NCBI GenBank assembly: GCA_937885175.1
Contig: CAKZZO010000128.1
Location: 1-64,000, forward strand
Source: an uncultured Treponema sp.
GTDB lineage: Bacteria; Spirochaetota; Spirochaetia; Treponematales; Treponemataceae
DNA length: 64,000 bases
Direction of reading: 5' to 3'
Of the stretch, positions 34,755 through 43,730 are shown piece by piece. Under the pieces are notes generated by a model. The model was not told where the DNA came from. It made no database searches and was given only the letters and a program-made list of their open reading frames with translations. The stretch's first letter is position 1. Each line of letters opens with the position of its first letter. Both the position numbers and the translations under genes were made by a program.

Positions 34755-36261
34755 AAAATGCTCCTACACGGACATACTTGAGGCTAAAGACGGTTCTTTG
34801 ATTCCCGTGAGAAATGGCATTGCCTTCCATTCAAAATATAATCCCATTCGGGAGGGAGATGGCTTTGCCTCCCAATGCGCGGGAAGCCCTACGGATTCTT
34901 TTTTTGTGATTTTGGGGCTTTGTGGCGGCTTTCATGTACAGGCCTTGTGCCGCGCTTTTCCAGATGCTTACATGCTGCTTGTAGAGCGCAGTCAGGAAGA
35001 TATTAGTTTTCTAAAGAAACTGCCCGTGGTACAGGACTTGCTGAAAAACAAGCACCTGCTAGCCTGCAGCGCAGAACAAGTAAAATCCATGCTGACCACT
35101 CATTTTCTTCCAGCAGAACATGCTGCCATACAAGTACTTTCCCTGCGCGCCTGGGAGCAACAATTTGCCGAGGATGCAAAAGCGATAAAGTCCTGTATAC
35201 AGGAAACCCTTGCAGAAATCAGCGCGGACTTTTCCGTACAGAGTCATTTTGGCGGCATCTGGCAGAGGAATATTCTGGCAAACCTCAAGGCGGCCTCTTC
35301 ATTTTCACCAGCGACCATTTCTTTAGACAGGTCAAAAAAAGCGGCAGTCATTGCGGCAGGTCCCAGTCTGGATGAAAGTGTAGAGGAATTGCTGCATCAC
35401 AGGAAAGAATACGTCATCATTGCAACAGATACCGGCTACCGCGCCCTGCTCCGCCATGGCATTGTAAGCGATGTAGCGGTAAGCGTAGACGCACAGATGA
35501 TTTCCCATGCCCATTTTTTTGACATAAGAAAAACACACTTTGTGCTGGATCTGTCTGCAAATCCTGCCACAGGGAGAAAAATTGCAAGTCAAACTTCCCT
35601 GCAATTCGTACAGACTGGACACCCCTTATCCGCATACGCGTCACAGTGCTCCCAAACCGCCCTACCCCTTTTGCAGGCAGGAAGCGGAACCGTAACGATT
35701 GCTGCCGCAGACTTTGCCATACAGACAGGCTTTCAGCAGATAGTTTTTTTTGGTGCTGACTTTGGCTACCTGCATGGAAAGGCTTATGCAAGAGGAACCT
35801 ACCTTGATGACCTCTACAACAATAAAAGTTCCCGCCTGAATACCAGTGAAACCCAGTTTGATGCCCTGCTTTTTCGCACGCCGCTGGTTAAAAAATCATC
35901 CGACAAATACACCAGCCAAGTGCTGGAGTCCTATGGAAAATCACTGGACTCTTATATGGGAGTGAACAATTTTATAAAAAAAGCCGATAATACCTATATA
36001 CGGGCAGAAAAAGCCGGTCAGCAAAAAAAACAAAATGAGGCTGACCTGCTGAAAGTCACACGCTTTGACTTTGAGCGTTTTTCTCGCACGTATGCAAGTG
36101 AATTGCGCAGATGCCCTGATACAGTCAGCAGAAGTTCCCCCCTGTGGCTGACACTGCTTCCCTATGTCGCATGGCTGCGCACACGAGGAACTGCGGAGAG
36201 TCTTTCTGAAATTGTCCGGCAGGCATACACAAAAACATTGGAGTATATGGAACAGATATGA
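34747..36261 (+). CDS. DUF115 (MptE-like/Maf-type) protein, copy 2
   Basis: The 504-residue protein is a paralogue of the preceding one, sharing IAFHSKYNPIREGDGFASQC (compare YNPSREAEQF) at the N-terminus and the DUF115 core AVIAAGPSLDESVEELL, IIATDTGYRALLRHGIVSDV, AVSVDAQ in the middle. FFGADFGYLHGKAYARGTYL near 370-390 corresponds to the second conserved block. The ATG at 34747 is preferred over the 34687 opening because GAGAGG sits in front and it overlaps the previous stop by only eight bases. Copy 2 keeps a better core than copy 1 (VDAQ versus TDGG). Cytoplasmic. Function inferred as for copy 1. Confidence 0.82.
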   Translation: MSEKCSYTDILEAKDGSLIPVRNGIAFHSKYNPIREGDGFASQCAGSPTDSFFVILGLCGGFHVQALCRAFPDAYMLLVERSQEDISFLKKLPVVQDLLKNKHLLACSAEQVKSMLTTHFLPAEHAAIQVLSLRAWEQQFAEDAKAIKSCIQETLAEISADFSVQSHFGGIWQRNILANLKAASSFSPATISLDRSKKAAVIAAGPSLDESVEELLHHRKEYVIIATDTGYRALLRHGIVSDVAVSVDAQMISHAHFFDIRKTHFVLDLSANPATGRKIASQTSLQFVQTGHPLSAYASQCSQTALPLLQAGSGTVTIAAADFAIQTGFQQIVFFGADFGYLHGKAYARGTYLDDLYNNKSSRLNTSETQFDALLFRTPLVKKSSDKYTSQVLESYGKSLDSYMGVNNFIKKADNTYIRAEKAGQQKKQNEADLLKVTRFDFERFSRTYASELRRCPDTVSRSSPLWLTLLPYVAWLRTRGTAESLSEIVRQAYTKTLEYMEQI

Positions 36262-37454
36262 AAACAAAACACATTAAAATCGCCCAGGCCATTATCGCTG
36301 TCATTTTTGTTTTTGCGGTAGCCTATTTTATGCTCGGAATCATGTCAGACAAAAAGGCAGGTCCAGGCAAGGCTCAGGAACGCTTTGATACATTCATGAT
36401 GGAAACTACAAGCCTTGCGGCAAAATACGAGCCTAATTCTCCAAACTTTAACGGGGAGTTTACCCAACTTTTGACGCGTTATCGAAATGACTTTGCCTAT
36501 TTGCGGCTTGACGTGAACAATAAAAAAATCTATGAGTATCCTGCAGAGCAGCCCCAGATTTCTGACACTGTAACAGAAAGGCTGACCCGTCAGACAAATA
36601 CGATGCTGGGAAACACGCTGACGGTAACGGCCATCATGCTTGCCATAAGCCAGGCCGCCATCTACAAGTATGCAAAAATTTCATTTATATTGATTTTAAC
36701 GGGAACCATTGCCGCCCTTGTGCTTCTCTTTATCATTCAGTTTACGGCCGCCCCCCGCTACCGCAGAATCAGAAAGACAGATGAAGCATTTCTTGCAGAA
36801 GATGATGAAATTGTCCTTTCCGATAAAAAAGAGCCTGAAGACGAGGAAGATTCAGAAAGTGCAGATGATGATTTTGACCCCATCAGCGCAATGGAAGAAG
36901 AAAACCGTGAATCAGCAGAAGATGAAGATGAAGATGAAGATGAGGACATACTCTCTTTTGAAGACGAGACCGACGCTTCTCCTGCCCGCGCTCAAGTACT
37001 TTTGGAGCCAGAACTACAGACGGCAATTTCCAAGAGTTCACAGGACGACACAGACCTTTCCCTGCTGATTATCCGTATTACGCCATTTAGAGAGCATGCA
37101 GAATCTACAAGAGACATTGCAATGATGCTTTCAGACCGCATGGGAAATCAGGGCATGACTTACGGCTATAACGACGGCTTTGCCCTGCTGATTAGCAATA
37201 CCAATCTGGATTCAGCATTGGCAATTGCGCAGTCGCTTTATAACGGCATCGCCACAAAACTAAAAGAAGAAAATGACCGTGCGAACCTTGCAATTGGTAT
37301 TTCATCACGCAGCGAACGAATCATCACCGTGCAAAGACTGATTACAGAAGCGGAACAGGCCGTGCTCCATGCTGCGGAAGACAAGGATTCTCCGATTATC
37401 GCATTCCGCGTAAACCCCGAAAAATACCGGCAGTTCATGCAGAAGAACAATTAG
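36258..37454 (+). CDS. membrane protein with acidic linker and degenerate GGDEF domain
   Basis: The 398-residue protein has membrane segments at about 6-28 (IAQAIIAVIFVFAVAYFMLG) and 137-160, separated by an extracytoplasmic loop. A very acidic linker (four GAAGAT units at 36918-36941 encode part of it) leads to a C-terminal domain at about 250-398 with the GGDEF fold: LSLLIIRITPFREHAEST, then YNDGFALLI where GGDEF is expected, and LAIGISSRSERI, ITEAEQAVLHAAE. The catalytic signature is lost, so it is probably a sensor or scaffold rather than a diguanylate cyclase. It overlaps the previous gene by four bases (ATGA) and ends the five-gene run. Confidence 0.78.
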   Translation: MKTKHIKIAQAIIAVIFVFAVAYFMLGIMSDKKAGPGKAQERFDTFMMETTSLAAKYEPNSPNFNGEFTQLLTRYRNDFAYLRLDVNNKKIYEYPAEQPQISDTVTERLTRQTNTMLGNTLTVTAIMLAISQAAIYKYAKISFILILTGTIAALVLLFIIQFTAAPRYRRIRKTDEAFLAEDDEIVLSDKKEPEDEEDSESADDDFDPISAMEEENRESAEDEDEDEDEDILSFEDETDASPARAQVLLEPELQTAISKSSQDDTDLSLLIIRITPFREHAESTRDIAMMLSDRMGNQGMTYGYNDGFALLISNTNLDSALAIAQSLYNGIATKLKEENDRANLAIGISSRSERIITVQRLITEAEQAVLHAAEDKDSPIIAFRVNPEKYRQFMQKNN

Positions 37455-38101
37455 TTTTTCTTAGCCTGATTATCGGCTGGACTTTCTTCAGCCGTTTTTG
37501 TTTTTCCCGCATCAGGATCGGCATTGTCCACCAGTTCGGCAATACGAACAGCCAGGTCAGAAATCAATTTGCTGTCAGGAAACTTTTCTTTTAGCACAAA
37601 GTACTCTTTTTCGGCAAACTCTCCCCTCCCGCAGTCAACTAAAAGCGAAAGATAATTTTCCTGCAAAGCCTGGTCATTGGGATATTTTTCGATAAGCGTC
37701 CGATATTGGGCAAAGGCTTCATCGTTGTTGCCTTTCATCGCATTGATATAGGCAATGGATTTTGCCAGTTCACCATTTTCCGGGTCGCGGGACAGCATGT
37801 CTTGATAAATGGGCATGGCACTATCCCACTGACCTGCAAGGGCATAGGCTCTGCCCATTTTATAATAGGCCTGATAATACAAGTTTTCGTTTCTCATGGC
37901 AAGCTTGTAGTATTCGGCAGCCTTTGTATAATTTTTAAGTCCCACATAGGCTTCGGCAATAGTATAATACTCTACCGCAAGATTCTGCAGAACGATTCGA
38001 TTCTGTCCCGGCACAAGAAGACCACCACTTGCCGCACAGCCAAATAAAAGACCAGCGGCAAGGAGAGAAAAGAAAATCAGGACAAAGGCTCGAATACGCA
38101 T
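37451..38101 (-). CDS. TPR lipoprotein
   Basis: The 216-residue protein has a lipoprotein signal peptide ending in LFGC (Cys22) and at least three TPR units at about 50-160 (YYTIAEAYVGLKNYTKAAEY, AYYKMGRAYALAGQWDSAMP, GNNDEAFAQYRTLIEKYPND). The C-terminus is polar and short. It probably serves as a periplasmic membrane-anchored scaffold, in the style of BamD- or PilF-like proteins, though no specific partner can be named. The gene lies six bases downstream of the next lipoprotein gene on the same strand and converges with the degenerate GGDEF gene by a four-base overlap. Confidence 0.85.
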   Translation of the reverse strand: MRIRAFVLIFFSLLAAGLLFGCAASGGLLVPGQNRIVLQNLAVEYYTIAEAYVGLKNYTKAAEYYKLAMRNENLYYQAYYKMGRAYALAGQWDSAMPIYQDMLSRDPENGELAKSIAYINAMKGNNDEAFAQYRTLIEKYPNDQALQENYLSLLVDCGRGEFAEKEYFVLKEKFPDSKLISDLAVRIAELVDNADPDAGKTKTAEESPADNQAKKN

Positions 38102-38107
38102 AAAGCC

Positions 38108-39037
38108 TTACTGGAGAAGCAGTTTTGACAGAGTGCTTTTGCTCAGTGAAATATCAGAAATCGTGATATAACTTACACCTGTCTGCTGAATTTTTGCCGG
38201 CATAGGAAAGAGAGCAATCTTTAAGCCTGCAAGCAGCGCCTTGATTTTTGCTGGTGTAGCATCGGCAACCTCAAGAATAACCTTGGCATCGTATTCTGAA
38301 TCCGTTTTTTTTGCATTTGCCAGTGTTCCTGCCACGGATTTAAGGGGCAGTTTGAGGTCTGTACCCAGCATATTCTGCAAAAAAGCGTCTGCCTTGCGCT
38401 CGTAAAAGCGGATTTCAGCATTGCTGCCCGCAGTCAAAAACTCATAGACTTTTTTGTCAAAGCCCTCAGGCATAGCGTTGACAGGTGTAGCGTCAACCAG
38501 GGCATTTGCCTTAGCCTGCACTGCTTCTTCATACTGACCAAGTTGAGGTTCAACATGGTATGAAACCAAGGCATTTTCCGATGAGGGGAGAGCCACTTCT
38601 ATCTGTGTCTGAGGATTCTTGTAATAGCTATGAGGCAGCGACAGGTTTTCGGTGACCTGAGGAGTCCATCCGTTTTCTGGCACCAGGGCTTTTGTCACAT
38701 ACTTCAGCGGATAGGAGCCTTTTGCCGACAACTGAAAAACCTGCCGTTTTTTTGTAGTCTCTTCGGCAATATAGACTGTTTCCGTGCGGCTTGCAATGCG
38801 CTCCGCGTCCTTTTCGTTCATATTGGTCATGCGCACCAAAGTGGCTGTGACAAGCGGAAGATGAGCCTGAACGGGAATGTACATATATAATGCTGCATCA
38901 CGGTCAATCAGTGCAAGAGGCTCAACCGCTTCTGGCTCAGGAAGAGACTTACAGCTAAAAGTCAGGGCGACTGCACAGGCAATCGCCAGTCCAAGAAAAC
39001 TAGGCCTTTTCAATTTCAATGCTCCATGTTTTGTCAT
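38108..39037 (-). CDS. lipoprotein of unknown function
   Basis: The frame opens at 39130. From ATG 39037 the product is 309 residues with a signal peptide ending in LTFSC. An in-frame TTG at 39013, with GGAG eight bases upstream, gives a cleaner 21-residue lipoprotein signal (KRPSFLGLAIACAVALTFSC) and may be the real start. The mature protein has no family I recognise; it has a beta/alpha character (AALYMYIPVQAHLP, VFQLSAKGSYPLKYVTKALV, ALVSYHVEPQ). It overlaps the end of ileS, so it is probably cotranscribed with ileS and with the TPR lipoprotein that follows after six bases. Confidence 0.78.
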   Translation of the reverse strand: MTKHGALKLKRPSFLGLAIACAVALTFSCKSLPEPEAVEPLALIDRDAALYMYIPVQAHLPLVTATLVRMTNMNEKDAERIASRTETVYIAEETTKKRQVFQLSAKGSYPLKYVTKALVPENGWTPQVTENLSLPHSYYKNPQTQIEVALPSSENALVSYHVEPQLGQYEEAVQAKANALVDATPVNAMPEGFDKKVYEFLTAGSNAEIRFYERKADAFLQNMLGTDLKLPLKSVAGTLANAKKTDSEYDAKVILEVADATPAKIKALLAGLKIALFPMPAKIQQTGVSYITISDISLSKSTLSKLLLQ

Positions 39038-42000
39038 CAGCTTCAACAGAAGTTGGCTTAGAAAGTTTTTCCTTCCATTCCTGAACGGTGGCAAGGGTTT
39101 CGCCAGAGACAAAATCCTTGAATTTAGCAAAAGCGTCCTTTAAGTCGCCGTCGCCAGAAACAAAGAGCCTGATGCGGTCGGTGACTTCAAATCCGCTCTC
39201 CTTGCGGAGGTTCTGGATTCCGCGGATAAGGTCGCGCACATAGCCTTCTTTTTTGAGTTCGTCGGTGACTTTTGTGTCCAAGCCCACGGTAAGGGTGCCG
39301 TCATTTACGACCTTGAGGTCTTCTTTTTCGATGCGCTCGACGATGATTTTGTCGGTGTTCAAATCCACATTCTGACCGTCAACATCAATGGCAAATTTCT
39401 TTCCGCCCAAGATGTCGGAAATCGCCTGATTCTTAAGCTCGGTGATTTTTGCGGCGGCGGCCTTCATTTTGGCTCCCAGCTCTTTTCCCAGAACCTTGAA
39501 GTTTGCCTTTGCCTTGTATTCAACAAGTTCATCCTCGCGTTCATGGAAGATGACCTGCTTGACGTTCAGTTCCTCACGGATGGTGTCAATCATGCTCTCA
39601 AGAACCTTGCGTTCCTCGGCGTTGCGGGTGACAAGCTGGGTAGAGGCCAAAGGCTGGCGGTTTTTGAGGTTGAACTGATTTCGCAGGGAGCGTCCCATTG
39701 AGACAGCCTTCTGAACGGTTGCCATGCGGAACTCAAGTTTTTCGTCACGAAGGGCTGCATTGTAAACCGGGAAATCTGCCAGGTGGACTGATTCAGCGTC
39801 TTTTTCAGTGCGGAGATTCTGCCACATGCTTTCTGTAATGAAAGGAATGAAGGGAGCGGCAACCAGAGAGAATGATTTTAAGGCATAGTAAAGTGACTCG
39901 TAGGCTTCTGCCTTGTCGCTGTCATTCTCGCTCTTCCAAAAGCGACGGCGGCTTCGGCGGATGTACCAGTTATTGAGCTGGTCGATGAAGTTAATCAGGG
40001 GGTCGATTGCCGTGCTCAAATCGTAGTCATCGAGGGCTGTCGTGACATCCTGAATCATCTTCTGTGTGATAGAGACAATCCATGCGTCAAGGGGATTTGC
40101 AGGCTTTTTGCCTTCAAATACAGTGCCTTTTGCCGTGTAATTGTCGATATTTGCGTAAGTTACGAAGAAGCTGTATCCGCTCCAGAGAGGAATAAGGATA
40201 TTCTTCAAAACCTCGCGCACGCCGTTATCTGAATAGCGTAAGTCATCCGCCTTAACGACAGCCGAGTGAGTGAGGAAGAGACGGAGGGCATCCGCTCCGA
40301 ACTGATTGATTGCCTCAACCGGGTCTGTGTAGTTTCTGAGGGACTTAGACATTTTTCGTCCGTCTTCTGCAAGGACAAGGCCGTTTACGATACAGTTCTT
40401 GAAGGCAGGTTTGTCAAAAAGCTCGGCTGCAAGAATGGTAAGGGTGTAGAACCAGCCTCGTGTCTGATCCAAGCCCTCTGAGATGAAGTCTGCGGGGAAA
40501 TGCTTTTCAAAATGCTCTTTGTTTTCAAATGGATAGTGAAGCTGGGCGTAAGGCATGCTCCCTGACTCAAACCAGCAGTCAAAGACTTCCGGGATTCGGT
40601 GCATTGTTCCGCCGCACTTACACTTAATCGTAACTTTATCAACAAACTGCTTGTGAAGATCTTCCAAGTCAACGCCGCTCTTTGCTTTAAGCTCGGCACG
40701 GCTTCCGATACAGATTTTCTCGCCGCAGTCGTCACATCTCCAGATTGGAATCGGGTTTCCCCAGTAGCGGTTACGGCTGATTGCCCAGTCGCGGCTTCCG
40801 GCCAGCCATTTTCCGAAGCGGCCTTCCTTGATGTGGGCAGGCTGCCATTTAATCTGAGAATTTGCCTTTAAGAGGCGGTCGTGCTGGTCGGCAACCTTTA
40901 CGAACCAGCTTCCGATTCCACGGTAGATGAGTGGCGAGCCGCAACGCCAGCAGTGGGGATACTGGTGCATTACGGTCTCTCGCTTAACAAGCTTGCCCTC
41001 TTTCTTCAATCTGTCCATGATGTCTTTGTCAGCGTCTTTTACGAAAAGGCCTGCATAGTCAGAAACTTCTTTTGTAAAGCGGCACTCAGCGTCAATAGGC
41101 TCCATGAAAGGAACACCGCTTCCCGCAAAGACCTTGGAGTCGTCTTCACCAAAGGCCGGGGCAATGTGAACGATGCCGGTACCGTCTTCAGTTGAGACAT
41201 AGTCCGCATTGAACATACGGAAGGCTCCCTTCTCACACTTCTGACCGCTCTGCTTTTCACACTCGGCGGCGTCTTTGAGAGATGCAAAGTAAGGGAAAAG
41301 AGGCTCGTATTCCGCACCAAGGAATTCGCTTCCCTTGTGGCGGTAGATGATTTCGTAGTCTTCGGGATTTTTGTAATATGCGGCCAGCCGGCTTTCTGCG
41401 AAAATGTAGTAGTCGCCAGACGACTTGTCCAGAATCTTTACATAGTCAATCTCCGGCCCCATACAAAGTCCGAGGTTTGAGGGCAAAGTCCATGGAGTTG
41501 TCGTCCATACAAGGAAGTAAGTCTTGCCGTTGGTCATGTCCGGGTCAGTAAAGGCGGCAGGTGCTTTTGTGACCTTGAAGCGGATGGTGATTGCAGGATC
41601 TTGCTTTTCTTTGTAGCCCTGAGCCAGCTCGTGGGTAGAAAGGACGGTGGCACAGCGGGGACAATATGGAAGAATGTACTTGCCCTCGTAGATAAGGCCT
41701 TTGTCCCAGAGGGATTTTGCCACCCACCAGATTGTTTCCATAAAGTCAGGGTTCATGGTCTTGTAGTCGTTGTCAAAATCAACCCAGCGGCCCATGCGGG
41801 TGATGGTCTTTCGCCATTCGCCGGTGTATTTGAGGACGGAAGCCCGGCACTTGTCGTTAAAGTTTGCTACACCATAAGCTTCGATTTCGTGCTTTGAGTT
41901 GATGCCCAGCTCTTTTTCGATGAGGTTCTCAACAGGCAAACCATGGCAGTCCCAGCCGAAACGGCGGTCAACCTTTTTGCCTTTCATGGTCTGATAGCGG

Positions 42001-42206
42001 GGAATAATGTCTTTAATCGTTGATGGAATGAAGTGGCCGAAATGGGGAAGACCCGTGGCAAACGGAGGGCCGTCAAAGAAAACGAATTCCTCCGCCTTGC
42101 TGCGCTGCGCCACTGACTTTTTAAATGTGTCATTCTTTTTCCAAAATTCAAGGATTTCTTCTTCCTGCTTGGGGAAATCAACCTTTGCATCAACTGACTT
42201 ATACAA
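39000..42206 (-). CDS. ileS: isoleucyl-tRNA synthetase, eukaryote-like type
   Basis: The 1068-residue class I synthetase charges tRNA-Ile. Motifs: the HIGH equivalent HFGH (55-58) in GPPFATGLPHFGHF, KMSKS (618-622) in EDGRKMSKSLRNY, a WTTTPWTLPSN editing-domain segment, and Cys-rich elements YCPRCATVLS and WRCDDCGEK. Length and the ending, without a classical C-terminal zinc finger, fit the eukaryote-like IleRS branch found in spirochaetes. The start is TTG 42206: GAGG lies six bases upstream, it yields the usual MYKSVDAKVDFP beginning, and the promoter at 42241-42269 places the RNA start downstream of the longer frame's opening at 42257. Confidence 0.96.
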   Translation of the reverse strand: MYKSVDAKVDFPKQEEEILEFWKKNDTFKKSVAQRSKAEEFVFFDGPPFATGLPHFGHFIPSTIKDIIPRYQTMKGKKVDRRFGWDCHGLPVENLIEKELGINSKHEIEAYGVANFNDKCRASVLKYTGEWRKTITRMGRWVDFDNDYKTMNPDFMETIWWVAKSLWDKGLIYEGKYILPYCPRCATVLSTHELAQGYKEKQDPAITIRFKVTKAPAAFTDPDMTNGKTYFLVWTTTPWTLPSNLGLCMGPEIDYVKILDKSSGDYYIFAESRLAAYYKNPEDYEIIYRHKGSEFLGAEYEPLFPYFASLKDAAECEKQSGQKCEKGAFRMFNADYVSTEDGTGIVHIAPAFGEDDSKVFAGSGVPFMEPIDAECRFTKEVSDYAGLFVKDADKDIMDRLKKEGKLVKRETVMHQYPHCWRCGSPLIYRGIGSWFVKVADQHDRLLKANSQIKWQPAHIKEGRFGKWLAGSRDWAISRNRYWGNPIPIWRCDDCGEKICIGSRAELKAKSGVDLEDLHKQFVDKVTIKCKCGGTMHRIPEVFDCWFESGSMPYAQLHYPFENKEHFEKHFPADFISEGLDQTRGWFYTLTILAAELFDKPAFKNCIVNGLVLAEDGRKMSKSLRNYTDPVEAINQFGADALRLFLTHSAVVKADDLRYSDNGVREVLKNILIPLWSGYSFFVTYANIDNYTAKGTVFEGKKPANPLDAWIVSITQKMIQDVTTALDDYDLSTAIDPLINFIDQLNNWYIRRSRRRFWKSENDSDKAEAYESLYYALKSFSLVAAPFIPFITESMWQNLRTEKDAESVHLADFPVYNAALRDEKLEFRMATVQKAVSMGRSLRNQFNLKNRQPLASTQLVTRNAEERKVLESMIDTIREELNVKQVIFHEREDELVEYKAKANFKVLGKELGAKMKAAAAKITELKNQAISDILGGKKFAIDVDGQNVDLNTDKIIVERIEKEDLKVVNDGTLTVGLDTKVTDELKKEGYVRDLIRGIQNLRKESGFEVTDRIRLFVSGDGDLKDAFAKFKDFVSGETLATVQEWKEKLSKPTSVEADDKTWSIEIEKA

Positions 42207-42240
42207 AATGAGCCTCGCATCAATAAAATATGTGGACATT

Positions 42241-42269
42241 ATTATACTGAAAAACAAGATAAAAGTCTA
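42241..42269 (-). promoter_or_regulatory. promoter of ileS
   Basis: On the minus strand TAGACT (42269-42264) and TATAAT (42246-42241) are spaced by 17 bases. The start near 42234 leaves a leader of about 28 bases. No T-box structure fits in so short a leader. Confidence 0.75.
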
Positions 42270-42350
42270 TGCATACCCTTTAGGCTGTTTCAGACCTCAT
42301 GCTGAGACCGTGGATTTTTTTTCTTGACCAAACGGCTTGTCTTGCAGTAG

Positions 42351-42377
42351 CATAATAGTAACTATCTTACTGTTATG
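42351..42377. promoter_or_regulatory. operator-like dyad before the efflux operon
   Basis: CATAATAGTAA (42351-42361) and TTACTGTTATG (42367-42377) are 11-base inverted arms with one mismatch around CTATC. The right arm overlaps a possible -10 box TATGAT (42374-42379). The dyad has the size of a TetR-family operator. No regulator gene is adjacent. Confidence 0.55.
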
Positions 42378-42396
42378 ATAGATTGAGGAGGTTCGT

Positions 42397-43710
42397 GTGA
42401 ATCTTGTACATCGGATTATAGCTTTTGCAGTTATATTATCAGCCAGTTCATTGTCATTTAGCGCCCCCCCCCCGGCCAAGACCTTAACGATTGAAGATGC
42501 TGTTAAGTCTGCGTTGGAAAATGACGCGAGTCTTCAGCAAGGCAAAATCACCCTTGACCAAACGAAGCGCGAAAGCAGCCATTCCGCCAATTCTTTCTTG
42601 CCCAGCATTGCCGCCGAAGGGATTATCGCAAAAGCGGGCGACTTAAACGACAAGGACTCTCAAGAGAATGTGTATCAGTCCAAAATCGGAGCATCCGCAT
42701 CGCTTACGATTGACCTTGGTGTTCCTGCAAAAATAAAGGCCCTTAAAAAACAGTATCAGGCACAGCAAATCACCTATGATTACTTAGTGCGTCAGGTAAC
42801 ATCAACCGTCAAAAAAGGTTTTTACGCCGTCATCTGCAAAAAAATGATTTATGATGCATACCGCGACTACCAGTCTTCTTCAGAAAAGACTTTGAATGAT
42901 TCAAAGGTCAAGCATGCAAACGGTATGATTCCTGAAAGCGACCTTCTTATGGCTCAGTACGACGCAGAAGACGCAAAAATTCAGACTTCAAATGTCGGAC
43001 TCGACTACACTTCTTCTCTCGCAACATTCCTTTCCACAATCGGCATCACTGACAGCGAAGGCTATGAACTTCAGGGCAATATTGAAGATGCCGTTCCCTC
43101 AGAAGAATTCGGTGAAGGAACTGTCAACAAAGTCCTTTCTGCATCAACAGAAATTGCCGTCATTGAAAAACTGCTGGAAGCCGCCCGCGCATCAAAGTGG
43201 ACGGCAGTCGGTCAGGGCTATCTTCCTTCTATTGTTTTGAACGGAGGCATTTATCCGCTCGGCTACCGCAAATTCGACAACAACGCGCTCGACAGCCAGG
43301 CGAAGAATAAAATTCAGCCCTGGTCAGTTTCTGCCATGGTTCGCATTCCCCTTGATACATGGCTTCCGCTTTCTTCTACGCATGACGCCATTTCACAGGT
43401 TTCAGATTCAGTAAAGAGCCTTGAAATTCAGCTTGCTGACACCAAAAGGAATTTGCGGACCGACACAAAAAACCTCATCGACAAAATCAACCTCACAAAA
43501 GAAGTTGTAGTGTCTCGCCGTAACGCAATCAACATTGCAAAGCGACGCTACGAACTTACCGACGGAGCGTTCCAGCGCGGCACCAAAACCGCCACGGATT
43601 TGCAGAAAGCGCGTCTTGATTACGAGGCGGTGCGCGTCTATTACTATCAAGAACAGTACAATCTTATTTCTGATGTGCTGACTCTAAAAGAAAAATATAC
43701 AGAGAACTGA
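42397..43710 (+). CDS. TolC-family outer membrane efflux protein
   Basis: The 437-residue protein has a signal peptide (IIAFAVILSASSLSFSA) and the two-fold TolC repeat: LTIEDAVKSALENDASLQQG near the N-terminus and the matching VSRRNAINIAKRRYELTDGA in the second half, each followed by long helices (RNLRTDTKNLIDKINLTKEV) that would form the periplasmic tunnel. FLPSIAAEGII and YLPSIVLNGGIYP are the beta-strand regions. GTG at 42397 is set by GAGGAGG (42385-42391). It is the first gene of a four-gene efflux operon and would form the outer-membrane exit for the adaptor and RND pump encoded next. Confidence 0.92.
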   Translation: MNLVHRIIAFAVILSASSLSFSAPPPAKTLTIEDAVKSALENDASLQQGKITLDQTKRESSHSANSFLPSIAAEGIIAKAGDLNDKDSQENVYQSKIGASASLTIDLGVPAKIKALKKQYQAQQITYDYLVRQVTSTVKKGFYAVICKKMIYDAYRDYQSSSEKTLNDSKVKHANGMIPESDLLMAQYDAEDAKIQTSNVGLDYTSSLATFLSTIGITDSEGYELQGNIEDAVPSEEFGEGTVNKVLSASTEIAVIEKLLEAARASKWTAVGQGYLPSIVLNGGIYPLGYRKFDNNALDSQAKNKIQPWSVSAMVRIPLDTWLPLSSTHDAISQVSDSVKSLEIQLADTKRNLRTDTKNLIDKINLTKEVVVSRRNAINIAKRRYELTDGAFQRGTKTATDLQKARLDYEAVRVYYYQEQYNLISDVLTLKEKYTEN

Positions 43711-43730
43711 CATTTGAGGAGGAATTAAGG

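Noticed and set aside
36918..36941. GAAGAT hexamer run as a phase-variable tract
   Set aside because: Four units only and the unit is a multiple of three bases, so slippage would not change the frame; noted with the degenerate GGDEF gene.
42337..42379. A definite -35/-10 pair for the efflux operon
   Set aside because: TTGACC, TTGTCT and TTGCAG boxes all give poor spacing or poor -10 partners; only the dyad is clear.
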